From: Phytopythium helicoides
Lineage: Eukaryota > Oomycota > Peronosporomycetes > Pythiales > Pythiaceae
Reading direction: 5' to 3'
Assembly (NCBI GenBank): GCA_024867545.1
Contig: JANFNE010000071.1
Location: 62,001-126,000 of the forward strand
Length of the DNA stretch: 64,000 bases
Shown here: positions 1-10,509 of the stretch, in pieces
How positions within the stretch are numbered: position 1 is the first letter of the stretch
Layout of the letters: every line of letters begins with the position of its first letter
Made by a program: the position numbers and the translations under genes
The notes under the pieces: model-generated
Databases searched by the model: none
What the model was told of the DNA's origin: nothing
Seen by the model: only the letters and a program-made list of their open reading frames with translations

Positions 1-2941
1 TTGTTCCAGGAGGTGGCGCCTCTTTTGCACCTTCTGTCCGTGTTGGCTTGCGGCAATACTTGCACTCGATCGACCTGGGAACCGGCACCTTAGTCGTTGC
101 CGTCGGATAGATCTCGTTGGGGACGTGGCATGATTCACACGGTACAATCAGCACCCCTTCGCGACTAATCAGGTGCTCGCCGTTCTTTCGTAGCCGTCGC
201 AGCGCTTTGACGTACTCGTAGTGCTCGGTGATTTCCTGTTGTTCTTGCTCGGTACACTGCTGGTCTAGGTCTTCCTCAAACATCGTCTCTTGCTCGAACC
301 AATCTATGATACAGCGTTCCTTGGCACCTTCGCCATCCCCTGCTTCATTCCCGTTCTCCGCCCCAAAGTCAGACAGAATTCGCATCAGCACCTCATCTTC
401 CTGGGGAGGCGGGCGGGGCTTGCTCGACTCGTCTTTGCCCTGGTTAAACTTCAGCGATGCCTCAAACTCGTCCACGTTGAAATAGTTCTGGAGTTCACCG
501 TTCTTGAACTGGCGCTGGGTCGCTTTTTCGTCCACGATGCGCTTTGCGACGCCTTCTTTGCGGATCTGCAGATCATACACCTTCTTTTCCATTGTGCCTG
601 CCGTCACAAAGCGATAGACAAACACGGGCTTAGTCTGGCCGAAACGATAAGAGCGGCACATTGACTGCGAGTCATTGCATGGATTCCAGCACACGTCGAA
701 GATGATGATGCGATTACCCGCACAAAGATTGATGCCTTCACCACCAGCCTTGGTTGAGATCATGATGAGGTCGACATCTTCCTCCGGATCGTTGAACTGC
801 CCAATCTGCCGGAAGCGTTCCTGCTGAGGAGTGCTGCCATCAATGCGCAGATAATTGAGGCGCTTGGCGTGAGTACGCTGGCGCCGGTTGTGCCTTGTAA
901 TAAGCTCTCCAATGGTGTTGAGCGTGGGGATACTCTGGGAGAAAATGATGACGCGGTCGCCGATTTCCTGGCTTGCCTCCAGAATCTGCATGAGAATCAT
1001 CATTTTCCCGCTCGCTTCCAGCTCCCTGGTGATATATGTATCCAGGAACTCCTTGGCAAAGCTTAAGCGATGTGTTCCTGGGGCAGGGGTCTTCGGCTTG
1101 GCTGGCGCCTTACCCTCGAGAGCGTTCAGAATCTCCAAGTCGCTCTCATCGGATCCTGTGCTTGTCTTCGACCGGTTGACACCAGATGCATCGGGAATGA
1201 TGGGCTGGTCGAAAAAATCGAAGTCGTCCTCTTCATCGTCGTCCATCGTATAAACCAGACGCTTGCGCTTCTTTCCAGCTTTCTTCGGATTTCCATTCTT
1301 GTACTCTTCTTCGAGCCGCTTGTACATCTCAACTAGCACGTCAGGATGATTCGAGATCGCCAGCGCGACGTGAAAACCGCCTAGCACATCGACAACATAC
1401 TTGACACCCTCCCCAGGGACTTCTGCGAGCCGTTTCGGCACGCCTTGCTCGAGGAAATGCCGGTACAGCTTGGCCTGCGGATCTGCCAACTTGCAAAGAA
1501 GCACCCACTCCTTCTTTGGCGGCAACTGCTTGAATAGATATTGCTGGTCGCGGCGAAGCACGAGCGTCCGGAGCTCGTTTGTGAGGATATATGCACGCTG
1601 CCGCGCAAGGCGCAAGTCTGCCTCGCAGCTGTCGACACACTGCGCGTTTTCAATGGGGTCGACGAATCGGTTCTTGAACTCATCGAGCGATCCGAGATAG
1701 TCCGGACGAGCAAAGTTAACCATTGTCCAGTATTCCTCCAAGTGATTCTGCAGCGGGTAGCCCGTGAGGATGATTCGCCGAGCTGTCTGCACGTGCGACA
1801 ACGCCTTCACGAGCTTGGACTTGTGGTCCCGAACGCGGTGGCCCTCGTCGAGAACGATCAAATCTGGTCCAGGCTTGCAAAGCAGTGGGTACACCTGTTT
1901 GATCAACTGCGCGTGCTTGGCATTGCTAGCAGCGATCTTCTCCTCCCCGCTCGACTGCAGCGCAAGTAAACGGTAAAGCTCGTAGCCCATGATCAGAATC
2001 CCACCTCGGCGGTGCCACTGCTTGACGACATGGACGCGATCCGTCATCTTTTTCTCTCGACTCGACTCGAGTGTCTGCAAGCCAATCTTGCGTGCATCTT
2101 TCTTGCCGATCCACTTGACGACCTCGGCTTCCCAATTGCGCACGCAAATGGTCGGCGCCAGGATGAGCACGTGCTTATGTCTTGGTGCAAGGTACCCATC
2201 TTTGTCAATGGTCTTCATGGTCAGGAATGCCTGGACGACCGTGATGACCTGCAGCGTCTTGCCGAGTCCCATAAAGTCGGCGAGAACACAGCCGAAGCCG
2301 TTGGGCTCGGCCGCGATGTGGCTCCACATGAAGCGCGCGCCTCGGATCTGGTGCTGCTTGAGCCTGCCGTTGATCTCCGGGTGCACGAATATGGGTGCCT
2401 CGACCGTGCCGACCTCTCCGGTCGGTACAGCGCCGTTTGTCATGTTGAGGCAGATGCGGTCGTCGGGGGTCGGCGCGGCCTCGTCGTCGTTGCCCAGGTG
2501 CATGCGCATGGCTCTCTCTCGCTCAGCCTCGCGCGCCTTCTTGGTGGTGTCATCCAGGTCGTCGTCCTCGATAAACTCTGCCAGCTTCTTCTTCTTGCGG
2601 CGGTCGCGCGCGCGCTTGCCCCTCTCCGTCCCCTCCTTGCCCTTCCGCCTGCGCTTCTTGGCGCTCGGGCGCTGCTCTCCGTCCCCCACGACCACAAAGT
2701 CATCTCCGTCCGCCTCCGCGTCCTCCTCGCCGCCCTCCGAGTCCTCCAGCACCTCGCTGTCCCCCGAGTCGTCGTCCTCCTCGTCCTCCTCCTCGTCCTC
2801 GTCCTCGTCCTCGTCCTCTTCCTCGCTCTCAGGCGCCACGCTCGGGTCCCACTCGGCCTCGCTCACGCTCCTTGCGCTCAGCGCCTCGACATCGTCGTCG
2901 TCCACGTCGATCGCCACGATCTCCGCGGCCGCCGCCGCCAT
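1..2941 (-). CDS. ATRX-type SNF2 chromatin-remodelling ATPase, C-terminus beyond the window
   Basis: One open frame of 980 residues starts at the ATG at 2941-2939 and runs off the left edge without a stop. Residues 1-200 are disordered and very acidic, with a long D/E tract encoded by a GA-rich repeat (about 2755-2830), followed by basic patches. The helicase core follows: Walker A GLGKT at about 225-229 in the context ADFMGLGKT, Walker B DEGH at about 365-368, then LTGYPLQNHLEEYW, and the C-terminal lobe with STKAGGEGINL and RSYRFGQTK at about 700-780. DEGH rather than DEAH, and the sequence after motif III (MVNFARPDYLGS, later PPKKEW), match the ATRX/Rad54-like group. A D/E-rich insert splits the lobes, as in ATRX. 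No cysteine-rich ADD domain is seen before the helicase. Expected role is ATP-dependent remodelling or histone deposition in the nucleus. No intron is needed in the visible part. Confidence 0.9.
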   Translation of the reverse strand, partial: MAAAAAEIVAIDVDDDDVEALSARSVSEAEWDPSVAPESEEEDEDEDEDEEEDEEDDDSGDSEVLEDSEGGEEDAEADGDDFVVVGDGEQRPSAKKRRRKGKEGTERGKRARDRRKKKKLAEFIEDDDLDDTTKKAREAERERAMRMHLGNDDEAAPTPDDRICLNMTNGAVPTGEVGTVEAPIFVHPEINGRLKQHQIRGARFMWSHIAAEPNGFGCVLADFMGLGKTLQVITVVQAFLTMKTIDKDGYLAPRHKHVLILAPTICVRNWEAEVVKWIGKKDARKIGLQTLESSREKKMTDRVHVVKQWHRRGGILIMGYELYRLLALQSSGEEKIAASNAKHAQLIKQVYPLLCKPGPDLIVLDEGHRVRDHKSKLVKALSHVQTARRIILTGYPLQNHLEEYWTMVNFARPDYLGSLDEFKNRFVDPIENAQCVDSCEADLRLARQRAYILTNELRTLVLRRDQQYLFKQLPPKKEWVLLCKLADPQAKLYRHFLEQGVPKRLAEVPGEGVKYVVDVLGGFHVALAISNHPDVLVEMYKRLEEEYKNGNPKKAGKKRKRLVYTMDDDEEDDFDFFDQPIIPDASGVNRSKTSTGSDESDLEILNALEGKAPAKPKTPAPGTHRLSFAKEFLDTYITRELEASGKMMILMQILEASQEIGDRVIIFSQSIPTLNTIGELITRHNRRQRTHAKRLNYLRIDGSTPQQERFRQIGQFNDPEEDVDLIMISTKAGGEGINLCAGNRIIIFDVCWNPCNDSQSMCRSYRFGQTKPVFVYRFVTAGTMEKKVYDLQIRKEGVAKRIVDEKATQRQFKNGELQNYFNVDEFEASLKFNQGKDESSKPRPPPQEDEVLMRILSDFGAENGNEAGDGEGAKERCIIDWFEQETMFEEDLDQQCTEQEQQEITEHYEYVKALRRLRKNGEHLISREGVLIVPCESCHVPNEIYPTATTKVPVPRSIECKYCRKPTRTEGAKEAPPPGT

Positions 2942-3258
2942 CGCCGGCGCCGCCGTTTGTTTCCCTTTGTGCGCGCTTTCTCCTCGCTCTGGTGAAAGAT
3001 CATCACTCTTTATGTATACTAAAGTCAACATGCGGAGAAAGGACAGCAGGGCGCCATTGAGCTTCCCGCGCGCTACTTTGTTGACACACCAGATGGACAC
3101 GAAGGTGACCACCTCCGACCTGGTGTTCTGTTCTGTCCGCATTGACGAGCACCGACATGAGAACCTCCTATGGCTGGAAATGCCTGAAGCTCAGGAGAAT
3201 CAAGTGCATGGGAAGCCGCCACAACACGAAACACGAACAAGCAAATATTGCGAGCTTC
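2942..3258. other. Intergenic gap upstream of the ATRX-type gene
   Basis: About 317 bases lie between the ATRX-type start and the stop of the Tudor-knot gene, both on the minus strand. This must hold the promoter of the former and the 3' end of the latter. No convincing Inr element or extra gene was seen. Confidence 0.5.
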
Positions 3259-5219
3259 TCACAGTACAAACTCGTACAAAACGTCTCCTGATGCTCCTGA
3301 AGGCTTACCGGCTGCCTTCGCGAGCTCGGCGTCGGGCTTGGCCTTCTGCTCGCCGACACGGACCAGCTCCCGCGCCGAGGCGTCTGCGGGGCTCTCCCCA
3401 CTGTCTTCACCGTCATCCGACTTGTCTGCATCGCGCTCAGCCTCGCCGTCGGTTTCGCCTTCAGGTTTCTTGGATGCCCTGCTGTCATCGCCGTCATCCT
3501 CTTCTTCTTTTGGTTTTCCGTTTTGAAGCGATTTTGCCATCTCGTCCCAGTTTCTCAGCGCGCCGGCACCTCCCGAAGACGTCGGATCCATTAATGACTG
3601 CGTCTGCTTCTCCCAGGTTTCGGTGCTCTTCGCCATGAACTCCTGCGCGTCATCGATCAACTTTGCATTCTTCTCGCGCGTTACCTCCAGCTGACGATAA
3701 TACTCTTGCACCTGCAGTCGGCGCTGCTCTTCAAAGGCTGCTGCACGTGCTTGCAGTTCCTTTGGATCTGCTGCCATATATGCCTGCGCCAGCATCATTT
3801 GGTAATGATAGTAGGCTGCAAGCTGAGCCTCCGAGATCGATGCCTGTGCTGAAGTAGGATCTGCTTCTTCTTTGCTCTCGCTTTTATCCGCCGCCTTGCG
3901 CGATTGGGACGGTTTCTTGGCTGTTGAACCGGTGGGTAGAGGTGCAATCGGTACCACGGGAGCCGTTTGTTCAACACGAGCCACGTGCATCAGCTGCTGC
4001 TGGAATACTCGCTGTCTAAAGTAGTCGGCAAGGCGCTCGCGCGTTGCTGCCGACTCTGCGCACGCTAGTGGTACCCGCTGATGCGGAACATTTGCCTTCG
4101 AGGTCCCTCGCCGTGTAGACACTCTCTGTGACTTTGCCGGCCGCTTAGTTTCGAAATCAAGCTCTACCAGCTCCTCTTCGCTCTCCTCCCCGTTCTCAAT
4201 TCGCTTTCGACGCTTCCGCAGCTCCTGCAACTCTTCATCATCACTGGCGTCGTCTTCTTCCTCTACCTCGCTGTCTTCGTGGTCAGAGTACTCGGAAGTA
4301 GAGGATTCATCGTCATTCTTCTTCTTCGTGCGACTTTTCTGCTTTGATGCCGCTCTGCGTCGCGTCGGTAGCCTCACCTCGATGGGCGTTACTTTCTCGC
4401 CTTCTGAAGGCGTTTCCGTGTGGCCATCGGCATCTTCAGCGGCACCATTACACTTGTTGTTGGTTGCAGGTGCGTCTCGAACACTGACAGGCTCTGGCTT
4501 CACCTTGGCAGCGCGTGATCGAGTGACGCGCACCGCCTTCGGGGACGCATTCGGACTCGGATCATTCACTACCGCGCCGTCTTCTGCCGCTGGCTTCTCC
4601 TGCTTCCGAGCAGCTCGCGGGCTCTTGACGGGCGTCACGTCCGCTTGCGAGCTGCTCGCGTCCTCGCTAGTCTTGCGCTTCCTGCTGTCCGTCTTCGCTT
4701 TCGCGGTCAAGCGCGCGCGGGGCGAGGGTCGCTTGCGCTTGCTGTGCGTGGCCGCGGGTCCGTCTCCGACCTCAAACAGCGACTGCTTTCCGTCCCAGCT
4801 CGTCTTCTTCTTTGGCGCGGCCTCTGCTCGACAGCGGCGGGTGAGCGTCAACCCCCTTTCCAAACGAGCGCACCCGACATCCACCCGCGTCACTCACTCG
4901 TGTGCGCGCCGTGCGCGGCGATCACGTCCAGCCCGACCCACGCGTCGTAGCGCGCGTTCCAGCCCATGTAGTGCACGAACAGCCGCCGCTGCGCCGCGTC
5001 CAGGTCCAGCACGCGCGCCTCGGCCCACTGCTCACCCGCATAGTTCACGTCCAGCAGCCGCTCGAACCCGTGCATCCTGCTCGCGTCCTCCTGCTCCTCT
5101 CGCTGCTCCTCTCGCTGCTGCTTGGGCTGCTGCTTCGGCTGCTTCGGCTGCTGCTTGGGCTGCTGCTTGGGCGCTGAGGAGCGCAGCAGTCGCCGCGGCG
5201 CGGACGCTGCGGCGCGCAT
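3259..5219 (-). CDS. Tudor-knot (chromo-barrel-like) nuclear protein, two exons
   Basis: Exon 1 is 5219-4898 and exon 2 is 4823-3259, joined across a 74-base intron with donor GTGAGT and acceptor GAGCAG. The splice keeps frame and turns two overlapping open frames into one protein of about 629 residues. The N-terminus has a KQQP/REEQ low-complexity tract, then a Tudor-knot domain (about residues 50-105) with the typical pattern AEARVLDLD..RLFVHYMGWNARYDAWV, as in MSL3/LBR/PHF20-type readers. The rest is basic, then acidic (DDESSTSEYSDHED region), then a helical region rich in A, Q, Y and E (about 400-520) that may be a coiled coil. It probably binds chromatin or histone tails. It is next to the ATRX-type gene on the same strand, a suggestive pairing of remodeller and reader but not proof of a complex. 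The exact family is not recognised. Confidence 0.8.
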
Positions 5220-5698
5220 GGCGGGCGAAAGCGCGAGTGGCCGCCTGGCGCCGGCCGGCGGCGGCTCAAAGGTCGTTGGAAGCTTTCCATGAAGCGCGCT
5301 TGCCCAAAAAAGATATCTGGGCGGTAAGGGGGGCTAGCTTTGTCAATATTATCGAGTTTATTTACGAATGTAGACGCGATTACGGCCTCCCAGAGGGCAT
5401 CTCATTCTTACAAATGGACATACTAAAAGACTAGTAATGTAATTCCGGCATTCGACCAGCGGACGACAGCGCCTTCCATGCACCAAAGCCCCGCGACCGC
5501 CACCGCCACCGCATCTCGACGCCCCAAGCGCGTCCCGTCATCACCGCCCCCAGCTCCATCGATAGCTCCAACTCCGCCTAACAGACCAAGCTCCAGCTCC
5601 GCTATTAGCTCCGTCAATAGCTCCAGTCACTCAGCAGCAGCTCCAGCTCCAGCTCCGTCAATTGCAGCAGCAGCAGCAGCTCTACAAACAGCGGCAGG
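5220..5698. promoter_or_regulatory. Divergent promoter region between Tudor-knot and MATE genes
   Basis: The two flanking genes are read away from each other, so this 479-base gap must hold both promoters. The half next to the MATE start is an imperfect AGCTCC/CAG repeat; the other half is AT-richer. No precise promoter element could be assigned. Confidence 0.5.
5584..5686. repeat. Imperfect AGCTCC/CAG microsatellite in the MATE 5' leader
   Basis: Units of CAGCTC and CAG recur (for example CAGCAGCTCCAGCTCCAGC and CAGCAGCAGCAGCAGC) and stop about 13 bases before the MATE ATG. It lies outside the chosen reading frame. Confidence 0.7.
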
Positions 5699-7390
5699 AT
5701 GGCGGAGGTTGAGGCGGCGGCGCTGCTGGCGGCCAAGCGCGGGCAGGAGGCGCGCGCGCCGACGTACGGGGAGGAGGCGTGCGCGATCTGGTCGATGGGC
5801 TGGCAGGTGAGCGTGACGACGTTCTGCCGCATCTCGCTGTCGACCATCAGCACGGCGTTCCTGGGGCACCTGGGCTCGGACGAGCTCGCGGCCGGCGCGC
5901 TCGCGGGCATCTGGACCAACGGCGTGCAGATGCTCATCCTCGGCGCCGCCACGTCCATCTGCACGCTCTGCGGACAGGCCTACGGCGCGCGCAACCTGCT
6001 GCTCGTCGGCGTCTGGCTGCAGCTCGCGCTGCTCTTCCTCACGGCGCTCTCGGCGCCAGTCATCGCCTCCTTCTTCTACGTCGACTCGATCCTCAGCGTC
6101 GTCACGGACGACGAGCGCGTGCTCGCGCTCGCTGCCACATACGCCAAGCTCGTCGCGCCAAGCGTGCTCCCGCAGGGCGTCTACTGCGCGCTGCGCCAGT
6201 ACCTGCAGGCGCAGGAGATCGTGGCGCCCGCGACCGTCATCAGCATCGCCACCGTCTTCGTCTGCCTCGCCGCCAACTCCATTTGCATCTACGGCTACGC
6301 GCCGCTCGGGCTGCCCGCGCTCGGCTTCATCGGCTCGCCCATCGCCGTCTCCATCTCGTGCACCTTCCAGCCCATCGCGCTGCTCGCCTACGCCTTCTGG
6401 TACAAGCAGCACCACCTCAGCACGTGGCCTGATGCTCCGCGCTTCGACCTGCGCGCGTGTCTGCAGCGAGAACGCGTGCGCGCCTTCGTGTCGCTCGCGG
6501 CCGGCATGACGCTCAACTTCGCGCTCGACGAGTGGGTCTACAACGTGCTCGCGGCCATCGCGGCGTCGCTCGGCTCGGCGCGGCTGGCCGCCAACAGCGT
6601 GCTCTTCAACCTCTGGGGACTCATCTTCGGCGTCTACTGGGGCTTCGGCCTCCCCACGCAAGTGCGCGTGGCCAACTTCCTCGGCGCCAATGCCCCCAAG
6701 CTCGCGCAACGCACGCTCGCCGTGGGCTTCGTGCTCGGTGGCATCGCGGCGGCAGCGGCTGCGATCGTCGTCATCGTTTTCCGCAAGCAGCTGATCGCGC
6801 TGTTCACACCCGACCCGGTCGTGAGCTCGCTCATCGAGGGCGTGCTGCCAGTGTTCTGCACCGCCGTGTTCGTCTCGGGGCTGCACATTATCCTCGCGGC
6901 CGTGGTCGAGGCCATGGCGCTCGCGTCCACGCTCGTGACTATCACGCTGACGGGCTCGTGGGTGATCATGCTGCCGCTGTCATACACGTTCGGCATCGCT
7001 CTGCACGGCGGGCTCGACGGGCTCTGGTGGGGCAGCGTCTGCGGTGAGACTATTAAGTTCCTGCTCATGGCCGGCGCATTGGCGCGGCTCGACTGGAGCG
7101 AGATGGCTCGGCGTGCCGTGCGTCAAGCCGAGGCGGACGCGGTTGCTGACGGCGAACCGGACGAGGCTCGGCCCCTAGACCAGAAGGAGATGCAGCAAGA
7201 CGTGGCGCTGCGCTCGGCCATTGCCACCGCGCCGGTGACACCCACGATGGCCGCGCTGCTGTCAACGCCTCGGCGTGTCGTGCACCACCACAGCCCGTTT
7301 ACAATGGGGCGAGGCGGTGGATCACTAGAGGAAGGCGTGGACGCCAACCTGCGCATCCGTGCGCTGTCGTACGGGTCCACGAGCACCTAG
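5699..7390 (+). CDS. MATE family multidrug/metabolite efflux transporter
   Basis: A single-exon 563-residue protein. After about 25 residues come about twelve hydrophobic segments in two halves, with MATE hallmarks: SVTTFCRISLSTISTAFLGHLGSDELAAGALAG in the first helices (quoted in part), ATSICTLCGQAYGARN at about 85-100 (the conserved GQ.YGA element), and PTQVRVANFLGANAPKLAQ in the second half (the equivalent V..G..LGA element). Family knowledge predicts proton- or sodium-coupled export of organic cations or secondary metabolites at the plasma or vacuolar membrane. The last 100 residues are a hydrophilic cytosolic tail without recognised domain. The opposite strand also shows a long open frame, which is a shadow of the GC-rich coding sequence. 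The frame is intact and the start ATG is the first in frame after the repeat leader. Confidence 0.93.
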   Translation: MAEVEAAALLAAKRGQEARAPTYGEEACAIWSMGWQVSVTTFCRISLSTISTAFLGHLGSDELAAGALAGIWTNGVQMLILGAATSICTLCGQAYGARNLLLVGVWLQLALLFLTALSAPVIASFFYVDSILSVVTDDERVLALAATYAKLVAPSVLPQGVYCALRQYLQAQEIVAPATVISIATVFVCLAANSICIYGYAPLGLPALGFIGSPIAVSISCTFQPIALLAYAFWYKQHHLSTWPDAPRFDLRACLQRERVRAFVSLAAGMTLNFALDEWVYNVLAAIAASLGSARLAANSVLFNLWGLIFGVYWGFGLPTQVRVANFLGANAPKLAQRTLAVGFVLGGIAAAAAAIVVIVFRKQLIALFTPDPVVSSLIEGVLPVFCTAVFVSGLHIILAAVVEAMALASTLVTITLTGSWVIMLPLSYTFGIALHGGLDGLWWGSVCGETIKFLLMAGALARLDWSEMARRAVRQAEADAVADGEPDEARPLDQKEMQQDVALRSAIATAPVTPTMAALLSTPRRVVHHHSPFTMGRGGGSLEEGVDANLRIRALSYGSTST

Positions 7391-7698
7391 GTCTGTTTGT
7401 CGGCACGGTACCATTATCCACGATTGAAGTAGACGCCGACGCTATGATATTTGACTTTTACAACGATCGTCTCTGCATGGCGTGCGTTCATGATTGTACG
7501 TGAGGGGATCGGCCGCCGTCGGTCTCATACTTGATAGTTCACAACGAGCAACAGGGAGAAAGGAGTGGGGGGAGCAGGCTAAAGCACAGTGGGCACCGAC
7601 CGACGGGCCGCACTCGCCGCGGCGTCTTCCAGCACGGACGCTCGCGGTTCATAAAGGAGGAGGGGGGAGAAGAGAAATCTGCAGCAAGCACGACCGCG
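7391..7698. other. Convergent 3' intergenic gap
   Basis: About 308 bases between the stop of the MATE gene and the stop of the first WRKY19-like gene, which converge. No gene or clear terminator was seen. Confidence 0.5.
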
Positions 7699-8458
7699 TC
7701 ACGGCGCGGAGGCCAGGTGCTGCTTGCAGAAGTAGTTGTGCTTCTGGTACGAGCGGCGGTTGCATCCCTCGACCTTGCATCGGTTGCCTCCGCCGTGGGC
7801 CCAGCAGAAGCCTCCAGGCGCCGCGACCTTGGAGCACCCCGGCGCGTCGCAGATGTGCCCGCCGCCGTGGGACCAGCAGTATCCGTAGCGCTTGGCCTTG
7901 CTCGTGCAGCCCGCGACCTTGCACAGCTTGCAGCCTCCGTGGTGGAAGCACCGGTTGTAGAGCCTCGCGCCGTGCGTGCAGTTGGGGTACGTGCACCTGG
8001 ATCCTCCCTGCATGCAAGCACGCCTCCAAACTGTCAGTCCACCACCTCGCAGCCGGCAAGCAGCAAGCCTCCCGCCACCAACGCACCCCGTGGCGCACGC
8101 ATCTTCCTCTCGAGACGGCTGCGCGTCCGCAGTCGGCCGCCGCGCACACGGACGCCTTGCGCACGCGCATCTTGCCGTGGTGGTTGCCCGAGGACAGCAG
8201 CTGCGTGACGCGCGCCTCCATAATGTCGTCGGGCGAGAGCAGCGCACGGCGCTCGCCCGAGGCGCCCAGGTGCAGCCCCGAGAGCCGCTCGCCCTCCTCG
8301 GCCACGTCGTCGTCGTCGTCCTCGCCCTCGGGGCTCGAGCCGCCTCGCGAGCGCGGCGAGAGCGTCGGCGAGTCGCTCAGGTCGTCGGACCACGGAGACG
8401 CCGGCGGGTTCAGGATGAACGCGAGCGCCGACTTGGGCGCCGCCTCCTCTCGCAGCAT
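7699..8458 (-). CDS. WRKY19-like zinc-knuckle repeat protein 1, two exons
   Basis: Exon 1 is 8458-8087 and exon 2 is 8007-7699. The 79-base intron (donor GTGCGT, acceptor GCATGCAG) is phase 0 and falls between the first and second zinc repeat, restoring CVRHG-GGSRCTYPNC. The protein is about 226 residues. The N-terminus carries FILNPP, a conserved motif shared with the paralogue at 10.5 kb, then a D/E/S-rich linker. The C-terminal half is five tandem knuckles of the form C-x4-C-x(9-12)-C-x2-H, for example CKVAGCTSKAKRYGYCWSH. This repeat type is annotated 'WRKY transcription factor 19-like' in oomycetes but no WRKYGQK DNA-binding motif is present. It is probably a nuclear zinc-binding regulator. 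The frame is open to a GTG at 8500, but an in-frame TGA lies just upstream and the first ATG is 8458; an additional upstream exon is possible. Confidence 0.82.
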
Positions 8459-8558
8459 GGCGGCCAAAGCGGGAATGCCGCCGATGGCATCGCGAGCCAC
8501 CGGGTGGCCATCAAGGTGCTCTCATGCGGGGAGCTCTTTTTCATGGCTGGAAGATGAA

Positions 8559-8570
8559 ATCTACGGTACA
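8559..8570. promoter_or_regulatory. ATCTACGGTACA motif, copy 1
   Basis: An exact 12-mer about 100 bases upstream of the ATG of WRKY19-like gene 1 (minus strand). The same 12-mer recurs at 8878, 9233 (reverse) and 11809 (reverse). Function unknown. Confidence 0.4.
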
Positions 8571-8877
8571 TGTTATGGTGAAGAGCGCGCTGATTGGCTG
8601 AGGGGAGTGGTGATGCGGCGCGCGTCGATGGTTTCGAGGGGATGGGCGGCAGTACGGCCATCTCAGTGCGTAAACTTCAATCTCACACGGAAATGGAGAG
8701 GGATGTACTGAGATAGAGGTGTAATTCCGCTGCTGCAGCGAGTACCGTGCCTTGCGGCGCATGCTGGTGCGGCGGGAACGCTTCAGCTGCTGCCGCTGCT
8801 CGCCCATCTCGAAGCCTCGGTGTGGCTCTCGCATCACGCGACTGAATCAAACTACAATAACGAGCGAGCAGCGGAGA

Positions 8878-8889
8878 ATCTACGGTACA
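8878..8889. promoter_or_regulatory. ATCTACGGTACA motif, copy 2
   Basis: Exact copy of the 12-mer in the intergenic region, followed by AAAATCTAC, a partial second ATCTAC half. Confidence 0.4.
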
Positions 8890-9232
8890 AAATCTACACG
8901 CCTCGCGCGGGACTCGCGCATTGCTCAAACGCGGCGAGGCGCCTTCGAGCACCGTTGCTTTGTGAATTGCGCATTGCCGTGAATCAATCGGAGGCAGGTG
9001 ACGCCAAGCGAGCAGCAGCCGCGCTGTACGTACGCGCGTACATGTACGGAAGCGGTCTATCGATCTCTGCGTGCTGAGCGCTAAAATGGCTGTTCCGCAA
9101 CGCTGAAATGTACGGTACGGCCTCGCACTTTATGATTTTATAGATTCATTTTTACTATTGCTGGCTTTTGTATCAATACACCATAAAAACCCTGTTGAGG
9201 TGTATGTATGACTCGTACTTGATGAAGTACAG

Positions 9233-9244
9233 TGTACCGTAGAT
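9233..9244. promoter_or_regulatory. ATCTACGGTACA motif, copy 3 (reverse orientation)
   Basis: Reads TGTACCGTAGAT on the plus strand, followed seven bases later by a partial copy, AGTACCGTG. Confidence 0.4.
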
Positions 9245-10509
9245 AAATAGTACCGTGCGCTGAGTGAGCCACCGGGCCGCAGAACCGGCACAGGACTGGT
9301 GAAGGACCGGCGTGACGCGCTGCGACGCAGCCACTCGCCGCGTCCGACGCAGCGCCATCAGCTCCCCCCGCGGACTCGAGCATCGCTGGCTGGCAAGGCA
9401 GTGCGTTGCACATCGGAGGCGCTCGCTGGGCCATTGGATTCGCATCAGGTCATGCATCGCCTGTCACGACGATTTAACATGCCATGCGATCTTCCCTGCA
9501 GCACCGAACCGGTCGCATCGCACTCGTCGCTGGCTTCAGGATTCAGGATTCAGCAGCTTTTTTCATTCGTGTCAAACTGACGCAATGCTGCTCACCGATG
9601 AGCTGGACCCTCTGGACCCCGCTGGACCGCTCCACGCCGCGCCTCGCAATGGGCTGGCAGCACTCGAATGACTCGGCCGAGCCTCGCCAATCGACTGGAG
9701 CAACGTCAACAGGCTTCTGGGTCCTTGCGAGTGTGTACCGTACGGCTACTCGCCTTGACTGGGCGGCGTCGACAGCCAAGCCGTCACGCCTTGCACATCC
9801 TCGACCAGTCCGGCGCGCGTGCGCGTCACGCCATCGCCGCACGCTGACTGGACAGCTTTGGGCATGACAGGCGACTCGTCCAGCCTCGCTGGCCGTATTT
9901 ACTGGACAGCGACTGGCAGTGTAAAGCGCTAGGAGGGATGTGAATGTGATCCGCTTCTCTCTCGCGGCGGAACGCGAAGAAGATCGCATCTCCACGGCGA
10001 TCCAAAGGGAAAGAGAAGAACATGAGGGAGCGCCAGTCACTGGGCTTCGATGAGTGTGCGTGGCGGTGCAATCCGCGATGCGTTGATGCTCATGAGGAGC
10101 CCTTGTTCTCCTGCCACTTCTCCACGTCACGTAGTGGTGAGTCCTGCACCCTGGTATGAATCAACCCAGCGTTGATGGCCATGGGCGTCATGATTCATGG
10201 GCGGTGAATTTGCTGACGGCGACCTCCGACGGCGACCTTGGCCGACGGCGGTGGCGGTGGTGGTGGTGTCGCTGGTTGCGGTCGGTCGTCAAAGCAGAGT
10301 GGCACAGCATTGCTAATCGTCGGTCAACACTGGACCGGACTCAGTCGTCGGTCAGTCAACATGCAGACGAACACGAGCAGCAAGCAAGGGAGATTGTATC
10401 GATGTCAAACACTTTCCACACGGTGTTATTCAGTCCTTTCATCGGCGCCACTCGGCCGCACTAGGTCTCATAAGCTACTCAATAAATAGGCTGGAGCTCT
10501 GTGTCGCGC

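Larger units (their letters stand above)
8459..10509. other. Long intergenic region with repeated ATCTACGGTACA motif
   Basis: Two kilobases between the two WRKY19-like genes. Open frames here are short, on both strands, and show no family resemblance, so I call none. The region holds several copies of the TACCGTA/TACGGTA motif listed separately. Confidence 0.5.

Noticed and set aside
1989..3638. 549-residue plus-strand open frame with a long serine tract
   Set aside because: It lies opposite the ATRX-type gene; the serine run is the reverse of its acidic tract. No family resemblance.
5627..6886. 419-residue minus-strand open frame
   Set aside because: Shadow of the GC-rich MATE coding sequence, with R/E/D-rich composition and no domain.
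8459..8500. Upstream start for WRKY19-like gene 1
   Set aside because: The codon at 8500 is GTG, and an in-frame TGA lies just before it.
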